Below are positions 10,053 to 19,593 of a DNA stretch of 41,096 nt, one piece after another. Made by a program: the position numbers and the translations under genes. How positions within the stretch are numbered: position 1 is the first letter of the stretch; every line of letters starts with the position of its first letter. The DNA lies in NCBI GenBank assembly GCA_944387435.1, contig CALXEW010000015.1, positions 1 through 41,096 of the forward strand. The letters are read 5' to 3'. Source of the DNA: an uncultured Clostridia bacterium. Lineage in GTDB: Bacteria > Bacillota > Clostridia > TANB77 > CAG-508. The notes under the pieces are model-generated. The model did not search any database. It had not been told where the DNA came from and saw only the letters and a list, made by a program, of their open reading frames with translations.

Positions 10053-12023
10053 ATGAGTGATAAATATTTAAATGAAGCCATAATAGGGAATAAAAATATG
10101 ATAGCAACATTAACTTACAAAGGCGAGTTGCAAAGATTATATTTTCCTAGTAAAGATAATAGACAGTATATCAATTTTTTTCATACAGGTGTAAAGGTAA
10201 ATCAATCAGATTTAATATATTTACATGAAGATATAAACAATCAATATAAACAATATTACGATACAGATACAAATGTATTAAACACAGAGGTAACGAATAC
10301 TTATTTTAATCTAAAGATAGTACAAACAGATTTTATGTTATTAAAAGAAAATGTGTTTGTAAGAAAATATGAGTTTATAAATGAAGGAAAGATAGACTTA
10401 GATACTAAGTTTTATATTCATTCAGAATTATTATCAGACAAAAATAATCATGTATCTTGTAAAGTTATGAACAATGGGATGATTCAATATGCTCATGATT
10501 TTGCAGTATCTACATTTGCAAAAGGAGCAAAAATTTCAAAACATCAAATAAACGGAAGTTATGATACTATTAAAACAGGAGAAATACATGACAAGGATTA
10601 TATTGGGATGTCAAAAGATTCAAGTATTTGTTATGATATAGGTATAATAAACCCACAAGAAAAGAAAGTTTTGGAAGTTTGTATTTTCATTGATGAAAAT
10701 AGAAATATATCTGAAATGGAAGATGAGATAGATAGAATTACAAAAATAGATTTAAACAAAGAATATACATCTACAAAATCTTACTGGAGAAAATATTTAA
10801 AATCTCATAATGGATTAAATTTAAAAGAACCACAAAATAGCTATGAAGAAAGAATTTTTGAAATATATAAAAGAAGTATATTATTATTTCCATTACTTAC
10901 AAATCCAGAAACTGGAGGAATAATTGCATCACCAGAAATTGATGAGGATTTTACAAAATGTGGAAGATATGCATATTGTTGGCCAAGAGATGCAGTGTTT
11001 ATTACAAAAGCTATGGATATTGTAAAAATGGAAAAAGAGACAGATAAGTTTTATAAAGTATTTTGTAAAAAGACACAAAGCAAAAATGGAATGTGGGAAC
11101 AAAGATTTTTTACAGATGGAAAATTAGCTCCTTGTTGGGGATATCAAGTAGATGAAACAGCAAGTGTTGTATTTGGAGTATATGAGCATTATAAAGTTAC
11201 AAAATCAGAAAAATTTTTAAAAGATAATCTTCATATGTGTGAAAGAGCTATCGATTTCTTGAAGAAATATGTAGAAGATTGGCTAGGAATAGACGGTATA
11301 GACAATGAAAAACGTGATGTTGTAAAAGACGAGATAGAAGAAGATACAAAAAGAAGAACTGGAAAAGAACATAAATATCATGTAAGTTATGATTTATGGG
11401 AGATGTGTGAAGGAATCCATTTATATTCTTTAGCAAGTATATATGCAGCATTCGATAGCATTTTAAATATTTATAGAGCTCTTGGAAAAAATGTATCAGA
11501 GTTTGACAATAATAGATTAAAAGAAGAAAAAATACAAAGAAACGAAAGAGAAATAGAAAAGATACAAAGAGGTATTAAAGAGTACATCAACGAGAATTTA
11601 TATGATGAGCAAAAGAAATCATATGTTAGAAATCCTGAAGATAAGAAAATGGATATTAGTATATTAGGAACGGTTTATCCATTTAATGTGTTTAAGCCAA
11701 AAGAAAATAAAATTAAAAATACAGTTGAAAGTATTAATTTACATCTTCGTACTTATACTGGTGGATACCAAAGATTTGAAGGAGACCATTATATGAATGG
11801 TAACCCTTGGCCAATTGCTAATCTTTGGATGACACTTTACTACTTAGAAACAGGAGAAAAGAAGAAAGCAAAAGAGACTTTTGACTTTGTTGTAAAGACT
11901 TGTGGAAAACATTACTTCTTAGGAGAACAAGTGGACAACTCAACACTTAAACCAAACTGGGTTATTGGTCTTGGTTGGTCTCATGCTATGTTCTTGATTG
12001 TTTTAGAGAAATTGTATAAATAA
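10053..12023 (+). CDS. Glycoside hydrolase family 15 (glucoamylase-like)
   Basis: A 656-residue cytoplasmic enzyme with no signal peptide. An N-terminal beta-sandwich (about 1-260) precedes an (alpha/alpha)6 barrel. GH15 markers are YCWPRDA (about residue 307), where the Asp contacts substrate, and YDLWEMCEG (about 446), holding the proposed catalytic acid Glu. The C-terminal part carries WPIANLW and WVIGLGWSHAMF. It probably hydrolyses alpha-glucosides such as glycogen-derived dextrins or trehalose-type sugars. It starts 18 bases after the nuclease gene with AAGGAG upstream, so the two are likely co-transcribed. Confidence 0.85.
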   Translation: MSDKYLNEAIIGNKNMIATLTYKGELQRLYFPSKDNRQYINFFHTGVKVNQSDLIYLHEDINNQYKQYYDTDTNVLNTEVTNTYFNLKIVQTDFMLLKENVFVRKYEFINEGKIDLDTKFYIHSELLSDKNNHVSCKVMNNGMIQYAHDFAVSTFAKGAKISKHQINGSYDTIKTGEIHDKDYIGMSKDSSICYDIGIINPQEKKVLEVCIFIDENRNISEMEDEIDRITKIDLNKEYTSTKSYWRKYLKSHNGLNLKEPQNSYEERIFEIYKRSILLFPLLTNPETGGIIASPEIDEDFTKCGRYAYCWPRDAVFITKAMDIVKMEKETDKFYKVFCKKTQSKNGMWEQRFFTDGKLAPCWGYQVDETASVVFGVYEHYKVTKSEKFLKDNLHMCERAIDFLKKYVEDWLGIDGIDNEKRDVVKDEIEEDTKRRTGKEHKYHVSYDLWEMCEGIHLYSLASIYAAFDSILNIYRALGKNVSEFDNNRLKEEKIQRNEREIEKIQRGIKEYINENLYDEQKKSYVRNPEDKKMDISILGTVYPFNVFKPKENKIKNTVESINLHLRTYTGGYQRFEGDHYMNGNPWPIANLWMTLYYLETGEKKKAKETFDFVVKTCGKHYFLGEQVDNSTLKPNWVIGLGWSHAMFLIVLEKLYK

Positions 12024-12053
12024 TCATTTTGTCCTTTTAAAACAGAAATTTAT

Positions 12054-12082
12054 TTGTAAATATAAATAATATATTATATAAT
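12054..12082 (+). promoter_or_regulatory. Promoter of the 12148 small gene
   Basis: TTGTAA (12054-12059), 17-base spacer, TATAAT (12077-12082). Confidence 0.6.
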
Positions 12083-12107
12083 AAATTTGCTGTAATAGCA
12101 GTTAGGT

Positions 12108-12129
12108 AAAGCTATAAATTTATAGCTTT
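12108..12129 (+). promoter_or_regulatory. 22-bp perfect palindrome in the 5' leader
   Basis: AAAGCTATAAA is followed directly by its complement TTTATAGCTTT, between the promoter and the AAAGGA ribosome binding site of the 12148 gene. It could be an operator or an mRNA hairpin; the sequence does not tell which. Confidence 0.4.
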
Positions 12130-12147
12130 TGGAAGAAAGGACTATAA

Positions 12148-12354
12148 ATGGATGAGTATCGTGGAAAGGTTCGTAAAGGTCTCAATAGTGTTAATGTGAC
12201 TATTGTTGACGAAAGTGGACTTCTTAAATTTCAAGATGATGTTACAATTGTTATCTATCATAATGGCGAAGCTATGCTTCTTGTAGACGACAAGAAGGCA
12301 ATCGAGAGGATGAGAGAAGACAGAGATAGAATACTTAACACACCACTTCCATAG
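12148..12354 (+). CDS. Small protein of unknown function, foreign base composition
   Basis: A 68-residue charged protein (MDEYRGKVRKGLNSVNVTIV...) that I do not recognise. It has alternating beta-like stretches and a basic/acidic helical C-terminus (AIERMREDRDRIL). Codon use differs sharply from the neighbours: CGT, CTC, GAC, ATC, AAG and CTT are common, and overall GC is higher. It has its own promoter, AAAGGA ribosome binding site and terminator, so it is a self-contained unit like those at 12516 and 34046. Acquisition by transfer is inferred from composition. Confidence 0.65.
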   Translation: MDEYRGKVRKGLNSVNVTIVDESGLLKFQDDVTIVIYHNGEAMLLVDDKKAIERMREDRDRILNTPLP

Positions 12355-12362
12355 AAAGTCTA

Positions 12363-12400
12363 AAAGGTAAGTATCATTTCATAGGATGCTTACCTTTTTT
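12363..12400 (+). terminator. Terminator of the 12148 gene
   Basis: AAAGGTAAGTATC pairs with GATGCTTACCTTT (one G-U pair), followed by a T tract. Confidence 0.85.
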
Positions 12401-12426
12401 ATTATTAAGAATCAAGTATACATAAT

Positions 12427-12455
12427 TTGAAAAAATCTAATTTTTGTGGTATTAT
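12427..12455 (+). promoter_or_regulatory. Promoter of the 12516 gene
   Basis: TTGAAA (12427-12432), 17-base spacer, TATTAT (12450-12455). A GGTAC...GTACC hairpin follows in the leader. Confidence 0.55.
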
Positions 12456-12515
12456 ATATAGTAGGTACAGCAATCAGCCAGTACCCAGCATTGGCAACGT
12501 TAGAGAGGACAGAAA

Positions 12516-12896
12516 ATGAGGTTAATGCTTTTGAACGTGGAGGAAGAACTGAATTCGTGGAGGTGGTGTTTCACAGACGAAGACAAAGTCAGAGTCTCGA
12601 GTGTTTTTTCGATTGACTTTTCTTCAGGAAAGTCTAAGGAATGGAACATCTATGTTTCAGAACTTGTTGGGCTTGAGCAAATGATTAAGATTTGCCAAGA
12701 AGCGTGCGACACGGATTTTATCACCATTGAGTGTGATGAAAAAGACGAAGAGAGGTTGAAGCAAAACCTTGAGAAAATAATAACTTATGTCATTAATCTA
12801 AGCGCAATCACTTGCCTTGACGATGAAAGGAAAGGCTTCATGGTTATGGGAGGAAGCCCCGAGAACAAGTGTTGGGAGGTGCAGATTAACTGCTAA
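12516..12896 (+). CDS. Small acidic protein of unknown function, foreign composition
   Basis: A 126-residue soluble acidic protein with seven cysteines and no family I recognise. It has an N-terminal beta-like part and a helical middle (LEQMIKICQEACDTDF). GC content is clearly above the neighbouring genes, and GTC, CTT, TGC, GCG and AAG codons are frequent. The GAGAGGA ribosome binding site lies seven bases before the ATG. It has its own promoter and a terminator, making it a second self-contained unit next to the 12148 gene. A mobile or recently transferred origin is inferred, not shown. Confidence 0.65.
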   Translation: MRLMLLNVEEELNSWRWCFTDEDKVRVSSVFSIDFSSGKSKEWNIYVSELVGLEQMIKICQEACDTDFITIECDEKDEERLKQNLEKIITYVINLSAITCLDDERKGFMVMGGSPENKCWEVQINC

Positions 12897-12935
12897 AACT
12901 GGCGAAGTTCAGATACAAGTGTATCTGATTAGAAG

Positions 12936-12964
12936 TAGGAGTCCTAATAAGGGGCTCCTATTTC
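12936..12964 (+). terminator. Terminator of the 12516 gene
   Basis: TAGGAG pairs with CTCCTA around an inner GTCC...GGGGC region, then TTT. A second hairpin (CAGATACA with TGTATCTG, 12910-12927) lies just upstream. Confidence 0.75.
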
Positions 12965-13006
12965 TATTATGTAGATAACTTTATAAAAAAACTTTTAAAA
13001 TAATAC

Positions 13007-13035
13007 TTGCAATATGGTATTTTTTGGTATACAAT
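13007..13035 (+). promoter_or_regulatory. Promoter of gap
   Basis: TTGCAA (13007-13012), 17-base spacer, TACAAT (13030-13035), followed by an AAGGAGG ribosome binding site. Confidence 0.55.
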
Positions 13036-13061
13036 AATAAATGCCTAAATAGAGGTAATAA

Positions 13062-14093
<1,032 letters not shown>

Positions 14094-14121
14094 TCTAAAG
14101 TAAATATATGCAAAAAAATTG

Positions 14122-14150
14122 AAAAGAGTACTTGAAAAGTGCTCTTTTTT
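14122..14150 (+). terminator. Terminator after gap
   Basis: AAAAGAGTACTT and AAGTGCTCTTTT form the stem (one wobble) before a T tract. Confidence 0.8.
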
Positions 14151-14225
14151 GTTATAAAATAGGTTTGTCTTATAAAATAAGGAAAATTGTGCAAACTAAT
14201 AAAAGAAATAAAGGAGGAATAAGAA

Positions 14226-15413
14226 ATGAGTAAAAAGACAGTAAAAGATATTGATTTGAAAGGAAAGAAAGTCTTAGTTAGATGTGATTTTAATGTACCA
14301 TTAGATGAAAATAGAAATATTACGGATAATACAAGAATAGTAGCTGCATTACCAACTATAAAATATTTACTAGAAAATAATTGCAGTATTATTTTATGTT
14401 CTCATTTGGGAAGACCAAAAGGAGAGTTTAAGCCAGAGTTTTCTTTAGTACCGGTTGCAAAAGAATTATCAAGATTATTAGATAAAGATGTAATTATGGC
14501 AAAAGATGTTATAGGAGAAGATGCAAAAACAAAAGCAGCTAATTTAAAAGAAGGAGAAATATTATTATTAGAAAATGTCAGATTCCATAGAGAAGAAACA
14601 GATAATGATCCGGAATTTAGTAAAGAGTTAGCTAGCATGGCAGAAGTATATGTAAATGATGCATTTGGAGCTGCTCATAGAGCTCATAGCTCAACAGTAG
14701 GAGTAGCATCATACTTACCAGCTGTATCAGGATTTTTAATTGAAAAAGAATTAAAGTTCTTAGGAGAAGCTTTAGATAATCCAGTAAGACCATTTATGGC
14801 AATCCTAGGTGGAGCTAAAGTATCTGATAAAATAGGAGTAATTGATAGTTTATTAGAAAAAGTAGACACATTAATGATTGGTGGAGGAATGGCCTATACA
14901 TTTTTCAAGGCACAAGGATATGGTGTTGGAAATTCAATTTGCGAAGAAGATAAGTTAGATTTAGCAAAAGATTTAATGCAAAAAGCAAAAGACAGAGGTG
15001 TTAAATTAATGCTTCCAGTTGATACTAAAATAGGAAAAGAATTTAAACCAGATACAGAAAGTAAAACAGTTGCTTGGACAGAAATTCCAGAAGGTTGGGA
15101 AGGATTTGATATTGGAGAAAAAACAATAGAAATGTATTCAGAAGAATTAAGAAAAGCAAAAACAGTAGTATGGAATGGTCCAGTAGGGTTATTTGAATTT
15201 GACCAATTTGCAATAGGAACAAACTCAATTGCAAAAGTAATGTCAGAATTAGTTGATGCAACGACAATAATTGGTGGTGGAGATTCAGCAGCAGCAGTAA
15301 GAAAAGCAGGACTTCAAGATAAAATGACACATATATCAACAGGTGGAGGAGCATCACTAGAATTCTTAGAAGGTAAAAAATTACCAGGAATAGAATGTTT
15401 ACAAGATAAATAG
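14226..15413 (+). CDS. pgk: Phosphoglycerate kinase
   Basis: A 395-residue enzyme making ATP from 1,3-bisphosphoglycerate and ADP. Diagnostic segments are [12 protein letters not shown] near the N-terminus, [15 protein letters not shown], and the nucleotide-binding C-terminal motifs [10 protein letters not shown] and [10 protein letters not shown]. Length is typical. The AAAGGAGGAA ribosome binding site fixes the ATG start. It lies between gap and tpiA in the standard clostridial order. Confidence 0.98.
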   Translation: MSKKTVKDIDLKGKKVLVRCDFNVPLDENRNITDNTRIVAALPTIKYLLENNCSIILCSHLGRPKGEFKPEFSLVPVAKELSRLLDKDVIMAKDVIGEDAKTKAANLKEGEILLLENVRFHREETDNDPEFSKELASMAEVYVNDAFGAAHRAHSSTVGVASYLPAVSGFLIEKELKFLGEALDNPVRPFMAILGGAKVSDKIGVIDSLLEKVDTLMIGGGMAYTFFKAQGYGVGNSICEEDKLDLAKDLMQKAKDRGVKLMLPVDTKIGKEFKPDTESKTVAWTEIPEGWEGFDIGEKTIEMYSEELRKAKTVVWNGPVGLFEFDQFAIGTNSIAKVMSELVDATTIIGGGDSAAAVRKAGLQDKMTHISTGGGASLEFLEGKKLPGIECLQDK

Positions 15414-15423
15414 AATAAAAATC

Positions 15424-15450
15424 TAAGGGGAAATAAAAAACTTCCCCTTA
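15424..15450. terminator. Hairpin between pgk and tpiA
   Basis: TAAGGGGAA pairs with TTCCCCTTA. On the plus strand it is not followed by a T tract, so it is more likely an mRNA-processing or stability hairpin than a full terminator. Confidence 0.45.
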
Positions 15451-15488
15451 AAATCATGAATATTTGAATAAAAGAGAGGAAGATTATT

Positions 15489-16241
15489 ATGAGAAGAAAA
15501 GTAATAGCAGGGAATTGGAAAATGAACATGCTTCCAGGAGAAGCTATAGAATTTATAAATGAATTAACACCACTTGTAAAAGATACAAAAAATGAAGTAA
15601 TATTATGTGTTCCATATACAGATTTATTTTACGCTTTACTTACAGCACAAAATACAAACATAAAAATAGGTGCACAAAATATGCATTTTGAAGAATCAGG
15701 AGCTTACACTGGTGAGGTTTCAGGAAAAATGTTGAAATCAATAAATGTAGAATATGTAATAATAGGACATTCAGAAAGAAGAGAGTATTTTAACGAAACA
15801 GATGAAACAGTAAATAAAAAAGTAAAGGCAGCATTTAAATATGGATTAAAACCAATAGTATGTGTTGGTGAAACATTAGAAGAAAGAGAAGCAGGTAAAA
15901 CTGTAGATATAATTACAAAACAAACAGAACTTGCATTAGAAGGATTAACTAACGAACAAGTTGAAAACACAATAATTGCTTATGAACCAATATGGGCAAT
16001 TGGAACAGGAAAAACAGCAACTAGTGAAGATGCAAACAATTCTATAAAAGAAATTAGAAATAAAATTGAAAAAATCTATGGACAAGAAACAGCTTCTAGA
16101 GTTATAATACAATATGGTGGAAGTGTTAAATCAGGAAATAGCAAAGAACTTTTCGGAATGTCAGATATCGATGGAGGACTAGTTGGAGGAGCAAGCTTAA
16201 AGGCAGAAGAGTTCAGCAAAATAGTAAATTTTGATAAATAG
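15489..16241 (+). CDS. tpiA: Triosephosphate isomerase
   Basis: A 250-residue TIM-barrel enzyme interconverting dihydroxyacetone phosphate and glyceraldehyde-3-phosphate. GNWKMN holds the N-terminal Lys, IIGHSERREYF the catalytic His, and AYEPIWAIGTG the catalytic Glu and the flexible loop. GGSVKSGN binds phosphate. All are intact and the length is normal. It is spaced 75 bases from pgk across a hairpin. Its stop is followed immediately by a palindromic GGACGGG repeat pair. Confidence 0.98.
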   Translation: MRRKVIAGNWKMNMLPGEAIEFINELTPLVKDTKNEVILCVPYTDLFYALLTAQNTNIKIGAQNMHFEESGAYTGEVSGKMLKSINVEYVIIGHSERREYFNETDETVNKKVKAAFKYGLKPIVCVGETLEEREAGKTVDIITKQTELALEGLTNEQVENTIIAYEPIWAIGTGKTATSEDANNSIKEIRNKIEKIYGQETASRVIIQYGGSVKSGNSKELFGMSDIDGGLVGGASLKAEEFSKIVNFDK

Positions 16242-16330
16242 GATGTTTTTTAGGACGGGCTCAAAAAACATCTCTTAGATAAAATAAAAAAATAAAGGAG
16301 CTGTTTTTTGAGCCCGTCCTAAAAAACAGC
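16242..16330. repeat. Inverted pair of GGACGGG palindromic (REP-like) elements
   Basis: Two 31-base elements sit head to head at 16242-16272 and 16300-16330. Each is a palindrome with T6/A6 arms (GATGTTTTTT...AAAAAACATC and GCTGTTTTTT...AAAAAACAGC) around a GC-rich core, AGGACGGGCTC or its complement. The cores are exact inverted copies, so a large cruciform or mRNA hairpin can form. A third copy is at 39283 and a relative at 33036. It may also terminate the tpiA transcript. Confidence 0.8.
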
Positions 16331-16359
16331 TTCAAGGAGAAAAGGATGGTAGAAAATAA

Positions 16360-17901
16360 ATGAAAGATAAACTAACGATGCTAATGATATTAGACGGATT
16401 TGGAGATAATCCAAACAAAGATGGAAATGCTATAAAATTAGCTAAAACACCAAACATAGATAAATTAATGAAAAAATACCCAAATACAGATATAAGAACA
16501 AGTGGATTAGCAGTAGGATTACCAGATGGACAGATGGGAAATTCCGAAGTAGGACACACAAATATAGGAGCAGGAAGAATTGTATATCAAGAATTAACAA
16601 GAATAACAAAATCAATAGAAGATGGAGATTTCTTTACTAATCCGGAATTTATAGCAGCAATTGAAAATTGTAAAAAGAACAATTCTAAATTACATATTTT
16701 AGGATTACTTTCAGATGGAGGAGTTCATAGTCATATTCGTCATCTATTTGGTTTATTAGAGATGGCTAAAAGAAGAGATTTTGAAGATGTATATGTACAT
16801 TGCTTTTTAGATGGTAGAGATACTCCACCAGCATCAGCAGAAAGCTATATTATAAAATTACAAGATAAGATGAAAGAAAAAGGTATAGGGAAAATTGCAA
16901 GTATATCTGGTAGATTTTATAGTATGGATAGAGATAAGAGATGGGAAAGAGTTAAAAAATCTTATGATGCGTTAGTAAATGGAATAGGAAATAAAGCAGG
17001 AAGTGCAATTGGCGCAATAGAAGATTCTTATCAAAAAGAAGTATTTGATGAATTCGTAGAACCAACAATAATTTGTAATGGAGATACACCAGTAGCTCAA
17101 ATAGAAAAAAATGACTCAGTAATATTCTTTAATTTTAGACCAGATAGAGCAAGACAAATAACAAGAGCATTAGTAGATCCAGAGTTTGATGGATTTGAAA
17201 CTAAAAAAGATTTGGGATTATACTTCGTATGTTTTACAAGTTATGACGAAACTATGCCAAATGTTCATATTGCATTTAAGAAAGAGACATTAAAAAATAC
17301 ATTTGGAGAATATATTAGTAAAAAAGGTTACACACAACTTCGAATTGCAGAAACTGAAAAATATGCACATGTTACATTTTTCTTCAATGGAGGAGAAGAA
17401 AAACAATATGAAGGAGAAGATAGAATATTAGTACCATCTCCTAAAGTAGAAACATATGATATGAAACCAGAAATGAGTGCATATGAGGTAACAGATAAAG
17501 TCTTAGAAGCGATACAAAAAGATAAATATGATTGTATAATATTAAATTATGCCAATACTGATATGGTAGGACATACTGGAAGTTTACCAGCAGCAATAAA
17601 AGCAGTTGAAGCAGTTGATGAATGTGTAGGAAAGGTAGTAAAACTAGTAGAACAAAAACAAGGAAATATTCTAATTACAGCAGACCACGGAAACGCAGAG
17701 CAAATGATAGATTATAAAACAGGTGAACCACATACTGCACATACAACAAATCCAGTACCATTAATATTAGTAACATCAAATAAAAAATTAAAATTAAAAG
17801 AAAATGGAAAACTAGCAGATTTAGCACCAACAATGCTTGATTTGATGCATTTGGAAAAACCAGAAGAGATGACTGGAGAAAGTTTATTAAACGAGGAATA
17901 A
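16360..17901 (+). CDS. gpmI: 2,3-bisphosphoglycerate-independent phosphoglycerate mutase
   Basis: A 513-residue manganese enzyme converting 3-phosphoglycerate to 2-phosphoglycerate. It belongs to the alkaline phosphatase superfamily. LMILDGFG carries the first metal ligand, and Ser62 in [13 protein letters not shown] is the phosphorylated nucleophile. [31 protein letters not shown] and [10 protein letters not shown] complete the site. Length is normal. The ribosome binding site AAAGGATGG lies ten bases upstream of the ATG. This cobalamin-independent form is usual in spore-forming Firmicutes, where pH and Mn control it during sporulation (family knowledge). Confidence 0.97.
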   Translation: MKDKLTMLMILDGFGDNPNKDGNAIKLAKTPNIDKLMKKYPNTDIRTSGLAVGLPDGQMGNSEVGHTNIGAGRIVYQELTRITKSIEDGDFFTNPEFIAAIENCKKNNSKLHILGLLSDGGVHSHIRHLFGLLEMAKRRDFEDVYVHCFLDGRDTPPASAESYIIKLQDKMKEKGIGKIASISGRFYSMDRDKRWERVKKSYDALVNGIGNKAGSAIGAIEDSYQKEVFDEFVEPTIICNGDTPVAQIEKNDSVIFFNFRPDRARQITRALVDPEFDGFETKKDLGLYFVCFTSYDETMPNVHIAFKKETLKNTFGEYISKKGYTQLRIAETEKYAHVTFFFNGGEEKQYEGEDRILVPSPKVETYDMKPEMSAYEVTDKVLEAIQKDKYDCIILNYANTDMVGHTGSLPAAIKAVEAVDECVGKVVKLVEQKQGNILITADHGNAEQMIDYKTGEPHTAHTTNPVPLILVTSNKKLKLKENGKLADLAPTMLDLMHLEKPEEMTGESLLNEE

Positions 17902-17905
17902 AAGT

Positions 17906-18679
17906 ATGTTAAATCACACAAAGAAAATAAAAGAAATATACGAAGATATACAGAAAAAATTGTATTATATGATACCAGAAAAATGGGATAAATTATTTTT
18001 ATATAGTTCAGTAATAGATATGCCCAATGGTGAAAAAAAAGGAGAATTATACTTCTATTATATTCCAAAAGGCATATTAAAAAAGAAACCTGTTAATGTA
18101 TATGAAATACCAAATAAATTCAATTTAGATGAAAATGACTATTTAAAATTAGTTAGTATTTTATATGGAAAAATAAAAGTTTTAAGAGAAGAATTTAGAA
18201 AGTCAGAAACAGGTGGGTTGTGGTCAAATATAACAATGTCAATTCAGAACATGAAATTTAAAGTAGAATATAATTACGAAGATTTAGAGCATTGTGACTT
18301 CAATAGTTATGAAAGACATATTATATGGAGATATGAATATTTAGGAATTGGGGAGGAACAAGTAAATAAAAAAGACAAAGAAATTTTAAAAAAATATTTA
18401 CTAGGACCAAAAACAATAAGAAGAAAAGAAGTATATGAAACAGGTATTTATATTAGAGATATAGAAAATAAAATAGCATATAATACAGATGAAGCAAATA
18501 GTGATGACAATAATGCTAATAATGACAGATATGTTCAGAGTGATATAAATAGTAATAAGCAGGAAAATGTAGAGAAAACAGTAGAGGAAATAAAAAAGAA
18601 ACCTCAAAGAAAAAATCAATTATTATTATCAGAAGAACAAATAAAAAGATATGAAGAACAGCATAAAAAGAAAAAATGA
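17906..18679 (+). CDS. YezG/DUF600-like immunity (antitoxin) protein, orphan
   Basis: A 257-residue protein. The first 155 residues match the YezG/DUF600 pattern: IYEDIQKKLYYMIPEKWDK, LFLYSSV, GELYFYYIP, IPNKF, a W-S/T-S segment (LWSNITMS), FKVEYNYEDL and RHIIWRYEYLG. YezG-type proteins neutralise the DNase domain of LXG/polymorphic toxins. The C-terminal 75 residues are a low-complexity, N/D- and K-rich tail not normal for the family. No toxin gene is adjacent. It starts four bases after gpmI, so it is probably expressed with glycolysis. It could be an orphan immunity gene or a repurposed protein. Confidence 0.7.
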   Translation: MLNHTKKIKEIYEDIQKKLYYMIPEKWDKLFLYSSVIDMPNGEKKGELYFYYIPKGILKKKPVNVYEIPNKFNLDENDYLKLVSILYGKIKVLREEFRKSETGGLWSNITMSIQNMKFKVEYNYEDLEHCDFNSYERHIIWRYEYLGIGEEQVNKKDKEILKKYLLGPKTIRRKEVYETGIYIRDIENKIAYNTDEANSDDNNANNDRYVQSDINSNKQENVEKTVEEIKKKPQRKNQLLLSEEQIKRYEEQHKKKK

Positions 18680-18731
18680 AATAGAAATTTATTAGTAAAA
18701 ATATACGTAAAGTGAAGATAGTTTTAAGTTG

Positions 18732-18761
18732 TTAACTTTTAGGGAAATCCTAAAATATAAT
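18732..18761 (+). promoter_or_regulatory. Promoter with embedded inverted repeat before the Fe-S scaffold gene
   Basis: TTTTAGG (18737-18743) and CCTAAAA (18749-18755) form a 7-bp inverted repeat directly abutting TATAAT (18756-18761). A weak -35 TTAACT lies at 18732-18737 with an 18-base spacer. The layout suggests an operator that would block RNA polymerase. The regulator is unknown. Confidence 0.45.
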
Positions 18762-18805
18762 AAATATATGTAGAAAAAACTTAAATAGTGAAAGGAGCAA
18801 TTAAA

Positions 18806-19498
18806 ATGACTTATTCAAAAGAATTAGAAGACATGTGCTACGTTCGTAAAGGAGTAGACCACGGACCAGCACCAATACCAGAAGAAGGAAAATGGGTAAA
18901 AGCAAAAGAAATAAAGGACATATCAGGACTAACACATGGTGTTGGATGGTGTGCACCTCAACAAGGAGCTTGTAAATTAACATTAAATATAAAAAATGGA
19001 ATTATACAAGAAGCTTTAGTAGAAACAATAGGGTGTTCTGGAATGACACATTCAGCAGCTATGGCTGGAGAAATATTAACAGGAAAGACAATTCTAGAAG
19101 CATTAAATACAGATTTAGTTTGTGATGCGATAAACACAGCGATGAGAGAATTATTCTTACAAATAGTATATGGAAGATCACAAACAGCATTCTCAGAAGG
19201 AGGACTTCCAGTAGGAGCAGGTCTAGAAGACTTAGGAAAAGGACATACATCACAAGTTGGAACAATTTATTCAAGTAATTTGAAAGGACCAAGATATTTA
19301 CAATTAACAGAAGGATATATTCTAGAATTAGGATTAGATAAAGATGATCAAATAATAGGATATAAATATGTTCATTTAGGAAAGATGATGGATAATATTA
19401 AAAAAGGAATTGATCCAAAAGAAGCAATAGAAAAAGCAACAGGAACATATGGAAGATTTGATGAAGCAGTAAAAACTATAGACCCAAGAGAAGAATAA
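18806..19498 (+). CDS. NifU-like iron-sulfur cluster assembly scaffold protein
   Basis: A 230-residue protein of the type annotated as iron-sulfur cluster assembly scaffold and found next to the GGGtGRT gene. Cysteines in GVGWCAPQQGACKL and ETIGCSGMTH fit a NifU/IscU-like metal site, followed by AGEILTGKTILEAL. The ATG at 18806 is chosen because GAAAGGAGC lies just before it. An in-frame GTG at 18788 would overlap that site. It probably acts with the downstream GGGtGRT protein. The process they serve is not known. Confidence 0.85.
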   Translation: MTYSKELEDMCYVRKGVDHGPAPIPEEGKWVKAKEIKDISGLTHGVGWCAPQQGACKLTLNIKNGIIQEALVETIGCSGMTHSAAMAGEILTGKTILEALNTDLVCDAINTAMRELFLQIVYGRSQTAFSEGGLPVGAGLEDLGKGHTSQVGTIYSSNLKGPRYLQLTEGYILELGLDKDDQIIGYKYVHLGKMMDNIKKGIDPKEAIEKATGTYGRFDEAVKTIDPREE

Positions 19499-19500
19499 AT

Positions 19501-19548
19501 TCGCATTAGGGACGTTTCCTTTGCGAACTTTATGTCGCATTTGGGACA
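19501..19548. repeat. Direct repeat of a TCGCATTNGGGAC motif
   Basis: TCGCATTAGGGACG (19501-19514) recurs as TCGCATTTGGGACA (19535-19548), 34 bases apart in the gap between the scaffold gene and the GGGtGRT gene. The GGGAC core recalls the GGACGGG palindromes elsewhere in the window, so this may be a decayed or variant element. Confidence 0.5.
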
Positions 19549-19593
19549 CATCTTAAGAAAATAAAATAATATCTAATAATAGGAGGAAATAAA

